Of a stretch of DNA of 64,000 nucleotides, positions 9,412-18,148 are shown piece by piece (within the stretch, counting starts at the first letter, position 1; every line of letters begins with the position of its first letter). This DNA comes from an uncultured Lentisphaerota bacterium (GTDB lineage Bacteria > Verrucomicrobiota > Kiritimatiellia > CAIQIC01). The position numbers and the translations under genes were made by a program. The notes beneath the pieces were generated by a model, which saw only the letters and a program-made list of their open reading frames with translations, did not search any database and was not told the origin of the DNA. The DNA is taken from positions 62,001 to 126,000 of the forward strand of contig CAIWHP010000094.1 in NCBI GenBank assembly GCA_903912445.1, given 5' to 3'.

Positions 9412-10584
9412 ATGAAAGTCGGCATAGACCTGCTCAACTTCCAGACCTCGCAGTATTTTCTGGATCTGGCGACGCTCGCGCAGGTGCGCGGCACCGATGC
9501 GGAGAAATACCGCACCGGTCTGGGCCAGGAGCGCATGGCTGTGCCGCCGCCGGACGAGGATGTGGTCACCTTTGCCGCCAGCGCGGCCCTGCCCTTGATC
9601 GAAAAGACAAATCCCGCCGATATCGAACTGCTGCTGTTCGGCACCGAGAGCGGCGTGGATCAGTCGAAGGCCGCCGCGATGTTCGTCCATGGACTGCTCG
9701 GTCTGCCGAAGCGCTGCCGCGCCGTCGAGATCAAGGAAGCCTGCTATGCCGCGACGGCCGGCCTGCACCTGGCGCTGGCGTGGGTGCAGCAGCATCCGAC
9801 GAAAAAAGCGCTGGTCATCGGCGCGGACATCGCCCGGTATGACCTCGGCAGCCCCGGCGAGCCGACGCAGGGCTGCGGCGCGGTCGCCATGCTTATCAGC
9901 GCCGAGCCGCGACTGCTGGTGATCGATCCCGAAACCGGGTTCCACGCCGAGAACGTAATGGATTTCTGGCGGCCCAACTACCGCACCGAGGCGCTGGTGG
10001 ACGGCAAATATTCCACGCTGGTCTATCTTTCCTCGCTCGTGGATTCGTGGCGGCAATACAAGGCCCTGAGCGGGCGCGGCCTCGGCGACCTCGCGCGCAG
10101 CTGTTTCCACCTGCCGTTCACGCGCCTGGCGGAAAAAGCCTTCATCCGGGTCTGCCGTGAAGAGAAAATTCCCGAGCCCCCGCCGGAAGAGATTCACCGC
10201 CGGCTCGGCGCCTCGCTGCTCTATAACCGGCAGACGGGCAACACCTATGCGGCCTCGCTCTATGAAGGGCTGGCTTCGCTGCTCGACAACGACCCCGAGG
10301 ATTTGACCGGCAAACGCATCAGCCTCTTCAGCTATGGCTCCGGCTGCATGGCGGAATTCTTCAGCGGCGTCGTGCAAAGCAGCTATCGCGCGCATCTGTT
10401 CACCGCTCACCATCAGGAGATGCTCGCCAACCGCACCGAGTTGACCTACCGGCAGTACGAGGACATTTTCCGCTATCAGGTGCCGGATGATGGCGGCGAT
10501 CACGTCATCGCGCCCTATCGCACCGGACCTTTTAGGTTGCAAGGCGTCAAAAAGCATATACGCTGCTACGCGAAAGCGACATGA
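9412..10584 (+). CDS. mvaS: Hydroxymethylglutaryl-CoA synthase
   Basis: 390 residues from ATG 9412 (MKVGIDLLNF), which has a GGAG SD; an upstream ATG at 9379 would add eleven residues unlike the family. The catalytic residues of bacterial HMG-CoA synthases fall at the positions known from the Staphylococcus enzyme: Glu79 (GTES), nucleophile Cys111 (KEACYAA) and His233 (CFHLPFTR). The C-terminal GNTYAAS and SYGSGC segments are also typical. It condenses acetyl-CoA with acetoacetyl-CoA to HMG-CoA in the mevalonate isoprenoid pathway. It overlaps mevalonate kinase by ATGA, so the two are co-translated. Confidence 0.92.
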   Translation: MKVGIDLLNFQTSQYFLDLATLAQVRGTDAEKYRTGLGQERMAVPPPDEDVVTFAASAALPLIEKTNPADIELLLFGTESGVDQSKAAAMFVHGLLGLPKRCRAVEIKEACYAATAGLHLALAWVQQHPTKKALVIGADIARYDLGSPGEPTQGCGAVAMLISAEPRLLVIDPETGFHAENVMDFWRPNYRTEALVDGKYSTLVYLSSLVDSWRQYKALSGRGLGDLARSCFHLPFTRLAEKAFIRVCREEKIPEPPPEEIHRRLGASLLYNRQTGNTYAASLYEGLASLLDNDPEDLTGKRISLFSYGSGCMAEFFSGVVQSSYRAHLFTAHHQEMLANRTELTYRQYEDIFRYQVPDDGGDHVIAPYRTGPFRLQGVKKHIRCYAKAT

Positions 10585-11585
10585 AAGCCATTGCACCAGG
10601 CAAATTAATCTTGAGCGGCGAGCACGCGGTCGTCTACGGCCGGCCGGCGCTCGCGATGGCCATCAACCGCCATGCCGAAAGCGTCCTCACGCCCGAGGCA
10701 CTGGAGGAGATCGCCTTCGACCTGACCGACTTGAGCCAGAGCGAGCGCTTCAGCATCCGCGCCCTGCGCGAGCTTAAGACGCGTGTCCATAAGAACTACC
10801 AGCTCTTCCTGGAAGGCCGGCTGGGCATCCGCGAGGTCCTGCGCAAGCCGGTCGAGCTGTTTGAGTTCGCCTTCATCAACCTGCTCGACGGCCTGCATTT
10901 GAAGGCCGAGAAGGGCATGAACATCCGGCTGCACTCGACGATTCCGATCGGCTGCGGCATGGGCTCCAGCGCCGCGACCATCCTGAGCGTCCTGCGCGTC
11001 ATCGGCCATTATTTTCGCGTCGAGTTCCGGCCCGACTGGTACCTGAGCTACAGCATCGAGGCCGAAAAGCTGCAGCACGGCCACTCCAGCGGCGTCGATC
11101 CCTACATCTCGCTGCACGGCGGCTGTGCGCGCTTCCAGCAGGGCGAGGCCAAACCGCTGCCGCTGCCCCGCGCCGCGATGTATCTGGTGCAGACCGGCAC
11201 GCCGCAGACCACCACCGGCGAATGCGTCAGCCGCGTGCGCGAACAGCACGCCAACGACCTGATCTGGAACGACTTCGAAGCCGTCACCAACGCCATGGAG
11301 CACGCGCTCATCACCAACGACCGGCGCGAAATTCGCGATGTGGTCCGCGAAAATCACAAGCTGCTCACCAAGATCGGCGTCGTGCCGGAGAAGGTGCAGA
11401 GCTTTATCCGCGACGTCGAAGCGGCCGGGCATGCCGCGAAGATCTGCGGCGCGGGCGCGGTGGCCGGCGATGCCGGCGGCATGGTGCTCGTCTTTGCCGA
11501 CCGCCAACCGACGGACTTGTGCAAGACCTACGGCTTCGAGCCCTTGACCATCCACGGCGATCCCCTCGGCGTCCGCCTCGTCTGA
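10581..11585 (+). CDS. mvk: Mevalonate kinase (GHMP family)
   Basis: 334 residues. GHMP kinase motifs in order: APGKLILSGEHAVVYG at the N-terminus, the ATP loop PIGCGMGSSAA (122-132), the catalytic Asp in GVDPYISLHGG (Asp173), and the C-terminal glycine-rich GAGAVAGDAGG. The His-x-Val-Val-Tyr-Gly opening is characteristic of mevalonate kinases rather than of galactokinases or homoserine kinases. It phosphorylates mevalonate to 5-phosphomevalonate. Its start overlaps the stop of mvaS (ATGA at 10581-10584). HMG-CoA reductase, phosphomevalonate kinase and the decarboxylase are not in this window. Confidence 0.9.
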   Translation: MKAIAPGKLILSGEHAVVYGRPALAMAINRHAESVLTPEALEEIAFDLTDLSQSERFSIRALRELKTRVHKNYQLFLEGRLGIREVLRKPVELFEFAFINLLDGLHLKAEKGMNIRLHSTIPIGCGMGSSAATILSVLRVIGHYFRVEFRPDWYLSYSIEAEKLQHGHSSGVDPYISLHGGCARFQQGEAKPLPLPRAAMYLVQTGTPQTTTGECVSRVREQHANDLIWNDFEAVTNAMEHALITNDRREIRDVVRENHKLLTKIGVVPEKVQSFIRDVEAAGHAAKICGAGAVAGDAGGMVLVFADRQPTDLCKTYGFEPLTIHGDPLGVRLV

Positions 11586-11798
11586 AGCGGCGGGATACAG
11601 GTTGCCGGCCGAACACGCTGATTTTTCTTCTCCCGCAAACAAGCAGAACCCGTTTCCTTGTAGGTTAGCCGGTGTTTTCATCTCGCATCCGGTCTCCCGT
11701 ATGGCGAGTCTCGCATTTTCCCGGGCACTCTTTGCCTCTTGGCGCGCGTCTGTTTTCTGGCATCATCACGGCGTTGGCGAAACTGAAAGGAGCTGGCT

Positions 11799-13085
11799 AT
11801 GGCTACGATGAATCGGCGCAGTTTTCTCGGGACGGCAGCGGCGGGTGCTTTCGTGCTCGGTAGCTTGGGTGGCCGTGCGGCGGAGGCGCCGACGAAGAAG
11901 CTCAAGCTCGGGCTGATCGGCTGCGGTTGGTACGGCTTGGTGGATGTGAAGGCCGCGTTTAAGGCCGGCGGCGTCGAGGTGCTCGCGATCTGCGACGTGG
12001 ATTCTGACCACCTTGCGCAGAGCGCCGCCGAGATCGAAAAGCTGCAGGGCAAGAAACCGCAGACGTTCAAGCTCTACGAGGATTTGCTCAAGGTGCAGGA
12101 TTTGGAGGCGGTCATCATCGCCACGCCGCCGCACTGGCATGCGCTGCAGTTCATCGCCGCGCTTGAACGCGGGCTCGACATCTACTGCGAGAAGCCGCTC
12201 GCCTACGACATCCGCGAAAGCCGCGCGATGGCCGCCGCCGCGCAGAAGAGTGGGCGCATCATCCAGGTCGGCTTCCAGCGCCGGCAGAGCGCGGCGTTCC
12301 AGCAGGTGCGCCAGTTCATCCAGGCAGGCCACGCCGGCCGTATCGTCCACGCCGATGTGCAGATTCACTACACCACCGGGGTGCTTGATGCGACGCCGCA
12401 GCCGCCGCCGCCCGCGCTCGACTGGGACCTCTGGTGCGGGCCGGGCCCGAAAATTCCCTACAGCCCGCAGGTCGGCCACAAGAACTGGCGGCTCGAAAAG
12501 ACCAGCGGCCAGGGACATCTTGTGGACTGGGGCATCCACCTGATCGACGCGACGCGCGTGATGCTCGGCCTCGGCGCGCCGCGCGCGGTGACGGCGGCCG
12601 GCGGCATCTACTTCTTCAAGGACAAGATCACGACGCCCGACATCTTGACCGCGCACTTCGAGTTCGAGCAGTGCCCCGTCACGTGGCGGCACCGCATCTG
12701 GGGCGCGGAAGAATACACGCCGGAGATCAGCAACGGCGTCAGCCTCTACGGCGAGCAGGCGACCGTCTTCGTCACCGACGCCAAGTGGGTCGTCATCCCG
12801 CGCGGCAAGAACGCCGAACGCCAGGTGCACGAAGTCAAGGCCGACATGGGCACGCTGCACATGACCGAGTTCCTCGACGCCGTCCGCGCGCGCCGCCAGC
12901 CCGGTTGCACCACCGCCGACGCCCACCTCTCCACCACCGCCGTCAAACTCGCCATGATCGCCTACGACACCGGCGCGAAAGTCGCGTGGGATGCGCAGAC
13001 CGAAACAATCCCCGACAACGCCGCGGCAACCAAGTTGCTCAAGCGCGAATACCGTGCGCCATGGCAGCATCCGTATCGCGGATGA
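11799..13085 (+). CDS. Tat-exported Gfo/Idh/MocA-family oxidoreductase
   Basis: 428 residues. The N-terminus has a twin-arginine signal (NRRSFLGTAAAGAF, cleavage near GRAAEA). A Rossmann NAD(P)-binding domain with GLIGCGWYG follows, then the family hallmark EKPLAYD and a C-terminal alpha/beta substrate domain with the W-G-I-H-L-I-D segment holding the conserved His. Such exported dehydrogenases act on sugars or inositols outside the cytoplasm; the substrate is not predictable. SD AAAGGAG lies 8 nt before the ATG. A second member is at 16112. Confidence 0.88.
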   Translation: MATMNRRSFLGTAAAGAFVLGSLGGRAAEAPTKKLKLGLIGCGWYGLVDVKAAFKAGGVEVLAICDVDSDHLAQSAAEIEKLQGKKPQTFKLYEDLLKVQDLEAVIIATPPHWHALQFIAALERGLDIYCEKPLAYDIRESRAMAAAAQKSGRIIQVGFQRRQSAAFQQVRQFIQAGHAGRIVHADVQIHYTTGVLDATPQPPPPALDWDLWCGPGPKIPYSPQVGHKNWRLEKTSGQGHLVDWGIHLIDATRVMLGLGAPRAVTAAGGIYFFKDKITTPDILTAHFEFEQCPVTWRHRIWGAEEYTPEISNGVSLYGEQATVFVTDAKWVVIPRGKNAERQVHEVKADMGTLHMTEFLDAVRARRQPGCTTADAHLSTTAVKLAMIAYDTGAKVAWDAQTETIPDNAAATKLLKREYRAPWQHPYRG

Positions 13086-13147
13086 TGAGGCTGGATACGA
13101 GATGCAGGATGTCAGCCCATGGCGATAAATCAGCGTTGGACAGGTAG

Positions 13148-13275
13148 GGCGGGCGCGCCGCGCCCGCCGCCAAACGCATCAACCTGCACACAGCGGCGCT
13201 CGCGGCGCGAGCGCCCTGCCTTTTTTCCAGACCGCGGCTTTGTGGGCGGGGCTTTCCAGCCCGGCGAAACCAACC
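13148..13275. repeat. Cluster of REP-like palindromes and a dispersed 34-nt repeat
   Basis: The stretch 13086-13356 has no gene. It holds two dyads with 10-bp arms and a 1-nt centre: 13148-13168 (GGCGGGCGCG / CGCGCCCGCC) and 13195-13215 (GGCGCTCGCG / CGCGAGCGCC). It also holds a 34-nt element at 13242-13275 that matches the reverse complement of 58304-58337 at 29 of 34 positions. These resemble REP-type intergenic repeats; their mobility is inferred. Confidence 0.6.
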
Positions 13276-13356
13276 CTGCCGGCAACCTTGACTCCGCCAC
13301 CAGCATTTGCGAAAAGCCGCAACACGATAAACGATTCAGCCCAACGGAGGTGAACG

Positions 13357-13668
13357 ATGAACAAGGAACATGCACTGGCCGTCTTTGAGGATTTCAAGAT
13401 CCGCAGGGTCTATGACGAGCAGGCGGAAACCTGGTACTTCTCGGTGGTGGATATCGTCGCGACGTTGATTCAGCAACCTGATTTTCAGACCGCGCGAAAA
13501 TACTGGAACAAGCTGAAAGAGCGACTGAAAAAAGAGGGCAGTCAGTCGGTTACAAAATGTAACCGACTGAAATTGCTCGCGGCGGATGGGAAGTCGTATT
13601 TCACCGATGTCGCTGATCCAGAGACACTCCTGCGCCTTGTACAGACAAAGGACGTTGCAGCTGCATAG
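13357..13668 (+). pseudogene. Truncated Bro-N (BRO/antirepressor-like) domain protein
   Basis: 103 residues. The sequence FEDFKIRRVYDEQAETWYFS, then VVDIVATL, YWNKLKERLKKEG, CNRLKLLAADGKSYFTDVAD and LLRLVQ, follows the Bro-N domain found in phage antirepressors and many mobile-element genes. Relatives normally continue after the LRxVQ position with an IPSPKAEPFK-type segment; here the reading frame leaves the family at TKDVAAA and stops. I therefore read it as 3'-truncated, though it may still make a small DNA-binding protein. SD GGAGGTGAA is excellent. It lies with the next gene in a lower-GC accessory insert between chromosomal-type genes. Confidence 0.7.
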
Positions 13669-13684
13669 AGGCGAGGGGAATAGC

Positions 13685-14248
13685 ATGAATCCAGACAGGG
13701 ACACTCTTGATGACGATGCGGTGACTCTGTGTAAGAAAATAGCCGCTCTGACCAAATCCATGATGGACTTTTGGGAAGGTGGTGGCTGGGCGCAGGGTGC
13801 TGCTGCAGACTTGCTCGATAAGTCTATGCTGCGCTGGCAGACCTCTTTGGCCGATAGCCTTTCGCGGTGGGTGAATGCAACGTCGGATGGAGATCTCATT
13901 CTTGCTTGGTCAAATCTCGGCGCGCTCGTTGAGGGACAACTCAAATTATTTCTATGTGTCTACTATCATGACTATGAGAGCGACATAGCTGGTATTCGAA
14001 GGCGTGGCCAACGGATAGACCCCGACTTGAGTCAGCTTGAGGAACTTCGCCAGTTCTTTGTGAGACGCATATGGGATGGAGGAACTAATTGGAATTCCTA
14101 CGTGGAGCTAGTGCAACAGCGGCGCAATGCTGTTCATGCCTTCAAGAAGCGTGAGATCGGAACATTTCGGGAATGGACAGATGCTCTGCGACTGCATCTT
14201 TCTTTCGTGAGAGATATTGATAGTGGATTGCCATATCCAGACGAGTAG
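13685..14248 (+). CDS. Hypothetical protein, possible HEPN-like domain
   Basis: 187 residues from ATG 13685 (MNPDRDTLDD), preceded by the purine-rich AGGGGAATAGC. Mostly helical and soluble. The segment ELVQQRRNAVHAF (residues 141-153) gives R146-x4-H151, which resembles the R-x4-6-H active-site motif of HEPN ribonucleases and sits near the C-terminus as in that fold. No other family signature is seen. Codon use is more AT-rich than in the flanking genes. It lies 16 bp after the truncated Bro-N gene and was probably acquired with it. The HEPN assignment is tentative. Confidence 0.55.
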   Translation: MNPDRDTLDDDAVTLCKKIAALTKSMMDFWEGGGWAQGAAADLLDKSMLRWQTSLADSLSRWVNATSDGDLILAWSNLGALVEGQLKLFLCVYYHDYESDIAGIRRRGQRIDPDLSQLEELRQFFVRRIWDGGTNWNSYVELVQQRRNAVHAFKKREIGTFREWTDALRLHLSFVRDIDSGLPYPDE

Positions 14249-14280
14249 TTTGGAAGACTTGCAAACTATGAGAACTGACA

Positions 14281-15381
14281 ATGGATAAAATGAATCGTCG
14301 GTATTTTCTAGGCACGCTGGGGGTAGGATCGCTGGCGGCGGGGTGTCGGACGCCGCAGGGCGCGGCTGGAACTGCGGCTGTGTCGCCGCCGCCGCAGGGG
14401 CGACGGGCGCGGATCGCCTCGGTCTGCCAGGCGGGGCGCATGCGCAAGAGCATCGCCGAGGCCCTGCCGCTGGTCATGGACCTGTGCGACCGCGCGCTGG
14501 CGCAGAAGCCGGACCTCGTCTGCCTCCCGGAAAATTTCGCCACCGCCAGCATGGGCAAGGCGCCGCTCCGCGAGCGCGCCGAGGCGTTCAACGGCCCGAC
14601 GCTGACCGCCGCCGCGCAGCGCGCAAAGCAGCATCGCTGTTACATCGTCTGCCCCGTGATGCGCGAGCAGGACAGCAAGCTGTTCAACTCCGCGGTCATC
14701 TTCGACCGCGCCGGCGCGGTGCTCGGCATCTATAACAAGTCCAGCCCGGTGACCACCTCGGCCGATTACACCGTGTTCGAGGACGGCGTGACGCCCGGTA
14801 CGCCGGATATCCCGGTCTTCGATCTCGACTTCGGCCGCGTCGGCATCCAGATCTGCTACGACATGGGCTTCCCGGAAAATTGGGAGCTGTTGCGCAAGAA
14901 GGGCGCGCAACTCGTGCTCTGGCCCTCGGCCTACGACGGCGGCGCGTCGCTGTGGACCTACTCCTTTTTACACCGCTATTACATCCTGAGTTCCGTCCGC
15001 TCCGGCCAGTCGCGGCTCGTGGACCCGTGCGGCGCGGTGCTCGCGGAGACGCAGCCCAACGACGGCGTGATCGTGCGCGACATCAACCTCGACTACATCG
15101 TTTCGCATCTCGACTGGAACCGTTCGATCCCCGACAAGATCAAGGCGAAGTACGGCGACCGCGTGGACGTGCGCCGGCCGAACCTCGGCTGCAGCCACTT
15201 CCTCGTCGAGCCGGTGGATCCCACTATCACCGTGCGCGCGCTGCAGCAGGAGTTCGGTTTCGAATCCAGCTTCCAGTACCACGACCGCCACCGCGCGGCC
15301 TTCGCCGCCCTGCGCGCCGGCCGGCCGGCCCAGCCGCAAACCGCCCTGCACGGCAACCGCCCGGAGTGGGGCAGCTTCTGA
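14281..15381 (+). CDS. Tat-exported lipoprotein of the carbon-nitrogen hydrolase (nitrilase) superfamily
   Basis: 366 residues. The N-terminus combines a twin-arginine motif (NRRYFLGTLG) with a lipobox (SLAAGC), so the enzyme is likely exported folded and lipid-anchored. The nitrilase triad is visible: Glu in CLPENFA, Lys in IYNKSSP and Cys in IQICYDMGFPENW. Family members hydrolyse amides or nitriles; the substrate is unknown. The insert-like pair at 13357-14248 precedes it, and a small membrane protein gene starts at its stop codon. Confidence 0.85.
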   Translation: MDKMNRRYFLGTLGVGSLAAGCRTPQGAAGTAAVSPPPQGRRARIASVCQAGRMRKSIAEALPLVMDLCDRALAQKPDLVCLPENFATASMGKAPLRERAEAFNGPTLTAAAQRAKQHRCYIVCPVMREQDSKLFNSAVIFDRAGAVLGIYNKSSPVTTSADYTVFEDGVTPGTPDIPVFDLDFGRVGIQICYDMGFPENWELLRKKGAQLVLWPSAYDGGASLWTYSFLHRYYILSSVRSGQSRLVDPCGAVLAETQPNDGVIVRDINLDYIVSHLDWNRSIPDKIKAKYGDRVDVRRPNLGCSHFLVEPVDPTITVRALQQEFGFESSFQYHDRHRAAFAALRAGRPAQPQTALHGNRPEWGSF

Positions 15382-15382
15382 C

Positions 15383-15697
15383 GTGAAAAGAATCCGGGCC
15401 ACGTTCTTGCTGCGTTGCGTTGTGCTGCTGGCTTCCCTCGGTCTTTTTGCCGCGTCGTTCTGGCTGCTGCAATCCATTGGATTCCGTATCGGCACCGTTG
15501 TGTTTCTGCTCCTCTTCTGGATACTGGGTATCGAAGAAAATCTGCTGCCGATTTTTCTGGAACGGGTGCTTTGCCGTCGGGTAGCGCGGGAAAAGGGGCC
15601 CGTGGAGAGCCTGTGGTTTGTGGATCAAGATCAGGAGAAGCAAGAAGAACTGGCTGAGCACACCCGCGGCAGCTCCGACAATCCCACCATTAGATGA
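15383..15697 (+). CDS. Small membrane protein, unrecognised
   Basis: 104 residues from GTG 15383, two bases after the nitrilase stop. Two hydrophobic helices (about 8-30 and 33-57) are followed by a charged, Glu/Gln-rich cytoplasmic-type tail. There is no family signature. The tight spacing suggests translational coupling to the nitrilase gene; an independent start cannot be excluded. Confidence 0.55.
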   Translation: MKRIRATFLLRCVVLLASLGLFAASFWLLQSIGFRIGTVVFLLLFWILGIEENLLPIFLERVLCRRVAREKGPVESLWFVDQDQEKQEELAEHTRGSSDNPTIR

Positions 15698-15764
15698 ATG
15701 GATGGCGCGGGAGGAGGAGCGTACCCGCGAGCCGTTCGCGAGAACTCTGCTGGTTGAAATTATG

Positions 15765-15932
15765 GCGTCCCAGCGGGACGCACGAAAGTAGACCGGCACT
15801 TCAGCGCCGGGAGCTGCCACGTACCATGAAAAAGTCCCGCAGGGACGATAGAAGTTTCGCATCCGTGATGGTGTTGATGGTTGATCCGCGGCGGTCACAG
15901 ACCGCCGCTACAGGCTTTCCGAGGCTTTGAAA
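15765..15932. repeat. REP-like palindrome cluster
   Basis: The 414-bp gap 15698-16111 has no convincing gene. It holds a series of short dyads: 15765-15781 (GCGTCCC/GGGACGC), 15793-15810 (CCGGC/GCCGG), 15834-15846 (GTCCC/GGGAC) and 15888-15908 (9-bp arms GCGGCGGTC/GACCGCCGC). At 15916-15932 is a degenerate TTTCCGA-GGC-TTTGAAA copy of the dispersed TTTCCAA dyad. Such clusters are typical of REP/BIME-like intergenic elements. Confidence 0.65.
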
Positions 15933-16111
15933 ACCTGCGGTTGCTACAGCACTTCACCCACACCTCGCCCGGCAGGGGCTGGGCTCCTGCAAAGGTGGTG
16001 ACCATGAAATGCAGCGGCGAAATTAGTGTACGGGAAATTGGCGTTGCGGTGTGTTCGGGTTCATGGCACAAAGCGGCGCATCCTATTGATCCAAGGAAAG
16101 GACAGCGCATC

Positions 16112-17455
16112 ATGCAGAGACGCACGTTCATCAAAAAGGCCGCCGCGGCTTCGTTCGCCTTTCAATTTATTCCGCGCCACGTGCTGGGCGCGCCGGGCTT
16201 CACGCCGCCGAGCCGCAAGCTCAACCTCGCCGTGATCGGCTGCGGCGGGCAGGGCGGCGGCGACCTGAACAACATGGCCGACGAGAACATCGTCGCGCTG
16301 TGCGATGTGGATGACCGCCGTGCCGCGGACTCGTTCAAGAAATTCCCGCAGGCCAAACGCTTCAAGGATTTCCGGAAGATGTTCGACGCGCTGAGCGACC
16401 AGATCGACTGCGTCCTCGTCGGCACGCCGGACCACACGCACGCGGTTGCGGCAATGGCGGCGCTGAAACACGGCAAGCACGTCTTCTGCGAGAAGCCGCT
16501 CGCGCATTCCGTCGGCGAGCTGCGCGCGCTGCGCAAGGAAGCCGCCGCGCGCAAGCTGATCACCCAGGTCGGCAACCAGGGGCACTCGAGCGACTCGATC
16601 CGCAACTTCGTCGAGTGGGTGCAGGACGGCGCGATCGGCAACGTGGCGGAGGTCCATGCCGGCTGCGGTATTTTCCGCGATACCTACTGCCGCACCAACC
16701 GCCTCGCCGCCGTGCAGAGCGAGCGGCCGCCGGTGCCGGCGGAGCTTGATTGGGATTTGTGGCAGGGCCCGACGGCGGCGCGGCCCTATCATGGCGACTA
16801 CCTGCCGTGGACGTGGCGCGGCTGGCTGCCCTACGGCGGCGGCGCGCTCGGCGACTGGGTGTGCCACGTGATCGACCCCGTCTTCTGGGCGCTCGATCTC
16901 GACATGCCCACGAGCATCGTCGCCGAGGTCGATGACTTCGACCCGGTGAAGCAGGCCGACTGCTATCCGTCCGGCGCGCAGGTGACGTTCGAGTTCGCGG
17001 CCAAGGGCCGGCGCGGGCCGGTCAAGCTGGTGTGGTATGACGGCAAGCGCTCCGTGCCGCGCCCCGCGGAACTGGAAAAGGAACGCAAGATGGACGAGGT
17101 CGGCGCGGTGGTTGTCGGCGACCGCGGCAAGATCATGTACGGCTCGCACGGCGCGGGCGGCTGCCGGCTGATCCCGGAGACCGCGATGCAGGCCTACAAG
17201 CGGCCGGAGAAAACCATTCCGCGCTGCCGCGAAGGCCATTACAAGAACTGGCTCAACGCGATTCGCGACGGCAAGCAGGCCGGTTCACCGTTCGAGTACG
17301 GCGGCCGGCTCTCGGAGATTGGCCTGCTCGGCGTCCTCGCCATCCGCCTCGCCGGCGAAAAGCTGTGCTACGACGGCGCGAAGATGCGCTTCACGAACAA
17401 CTCCGCCGCGAATGCGCTGCTCGCGCCGGCCTATCGTGCGGGCTGGCAGCTGTAG
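16112..17455 (+). CDS. Exported Gfo/Idh/MocA-family oxidoreductase
   Basis: 447 residues from ATG 16112, which has SD AAGGAAAGGA; the frame is open further upstream but that part is repeat-derived. The N-terminus MQRRTFIKKAAAASFAFQFI is a twin-arginine signal. It is followed by the NAD(P)-binding motif AVIGCGGQGGGD, the hallmark CEKPLAHS and a C-terminal domain with the motif LGDWVCHVIDPVFWAL, typical of the large group of secreted Gfo/Idh/MocA dehydrogenases in Planctomycetes and Verrucomicrobia. It differs clearly from the paralogue at 11799. Substrate unknown, probably a sugar derivative. Confidence 0.88.
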   Translation: MQRRTFIKKAAAASFAFQFIPRHVLGAPGFTPPSRKLNLAVIGCGGQGGGDLNNMADENIVALCDVDDRRAADSFKKFPQAKRFKDFRKMFDALSDQIDCVLVGTPDHTHAVAAMAALKHGKHVFCEKPLAHSVGELRALRKEAAARKLITQVGNQGHSSDSIRNFVEWVQDGAIGNVAEVHAGCGIFRDTYCRTNRLAAVQSERPPVPAELDWDLWQGPTAARPYHGDYLPWTWRGWLPYGGGALGDWVCHVIDPVFWALDLDMPTSIVAEVDDFDPVKQADCYPSGAQVTFEFAAKGRRGPVKLVWYDGKRSVPRPAELEKERKMDEVGAVVVGDRGKIMYGSHGAGGCRLIPETAMQAYKRPEKTIPRCREGHYKNWLNAIRDGKQAGSPFEYGGRLSEIGLLGVLAIRLAGEKLCYDGAKMRFTNNSAANALLAPAYRAGWQL

Positions 17456-17509
17456 GCGCGCGGCGCGCGGGCTTGCACGGCGCGGTGCTTTGCGCTAAAC
17501 ACGCCGTGC

Positions 17510-18148
17510 ATGAGCAACCCCCTTTCCAGCGTAGCCTTTGATATCGGCGGCGTGTTGATCCACCTCAACTACCAGGCCGGCCTCCAGAAGATCTTGCCGC
17601 ACTGCGACCAGCAGCGCGCGGTTTGCAGCGCGCGGTTTTTCGGCCTGCTCGGCCGCGACCCGAGCATGGCGCAATATGAGAGCGGCCAGCTTTCGACGCG
17701 CGAATTCTATAACCACTTCGTGCTGCAGACCGGCTACCGCGGCACGCTGGAGCAATTCCGCGACACCTGGCAGGACATCTTTGCCGAGAACGCGCCCATG
17801 ATCGCCTTCGCACAGGAGTTGGCCAGAACCTACCGCGTCTACGCGTGGAGCAATGCCGGCGAAATGCATTTCCCCTGGATCTACGAGCGCTTCCCGTCGC
17901 TGCGCTTCTTCACGGGCGACGCGATCTCGTGCTACCTCGGCGCCGTCAAGCCGAACCGCGCGTACTATGAACGCGCGCTGGAGAAGTGCGGCCTGCGCCC
18001 GGAGCAGGTGCTGTTTGTGGATGACCGCCCGGAGAACGTCGAGGGCGCGCGCGCGGTCGGTATCACGACCGTGCCATACACCACGGTGTCCGAAACCATC
18101 GCCGCCATGCGCGCCGCGCTCGCCGGCGCCACCCCACTGAGCCCATGA
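17510..18148 (+). CDS. HAD-superfamily hydrolase (HAD-IA, YihX-like)
   Basis: 212 residues. Motif I FDIGGVL, motif II SNA (residues about 114-116), the motif III Lys in GAVKPNRAYY and motif IV VDDRPENVEGA mark a class IA haloacid-dehalogenase-like phosphatase, similar to glucose-1-phosphate phosphatase YihX, whose motif I also has a glycine-containing DxGxV form. A possible promoter (TTGCAC at 17473, TAAACA at 17496) lies directly before the ATG, implying a very short leader. The 3' end overlaps the lipid kinase gene by ATGA. Confidence 0.8.
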   Translation: MSNPLSSVAFDIGGVLIHLNYQAGLQKILPHCDQQRAVCSARFFGLLGRDPSMAQYESGQLSTREFYNHFVLQTGYRGTLEQFRDTWQDIFAENAPMIAFAQELARTYRVYAWSNAGEMHFPWIYERFPSLRFFTGDAISCYLGAVKPNRAYYERALEKCGLRPEQVLFVDDRPENVEGARAVGITTVPYTTVSETIAAMRAALAGATPLSP

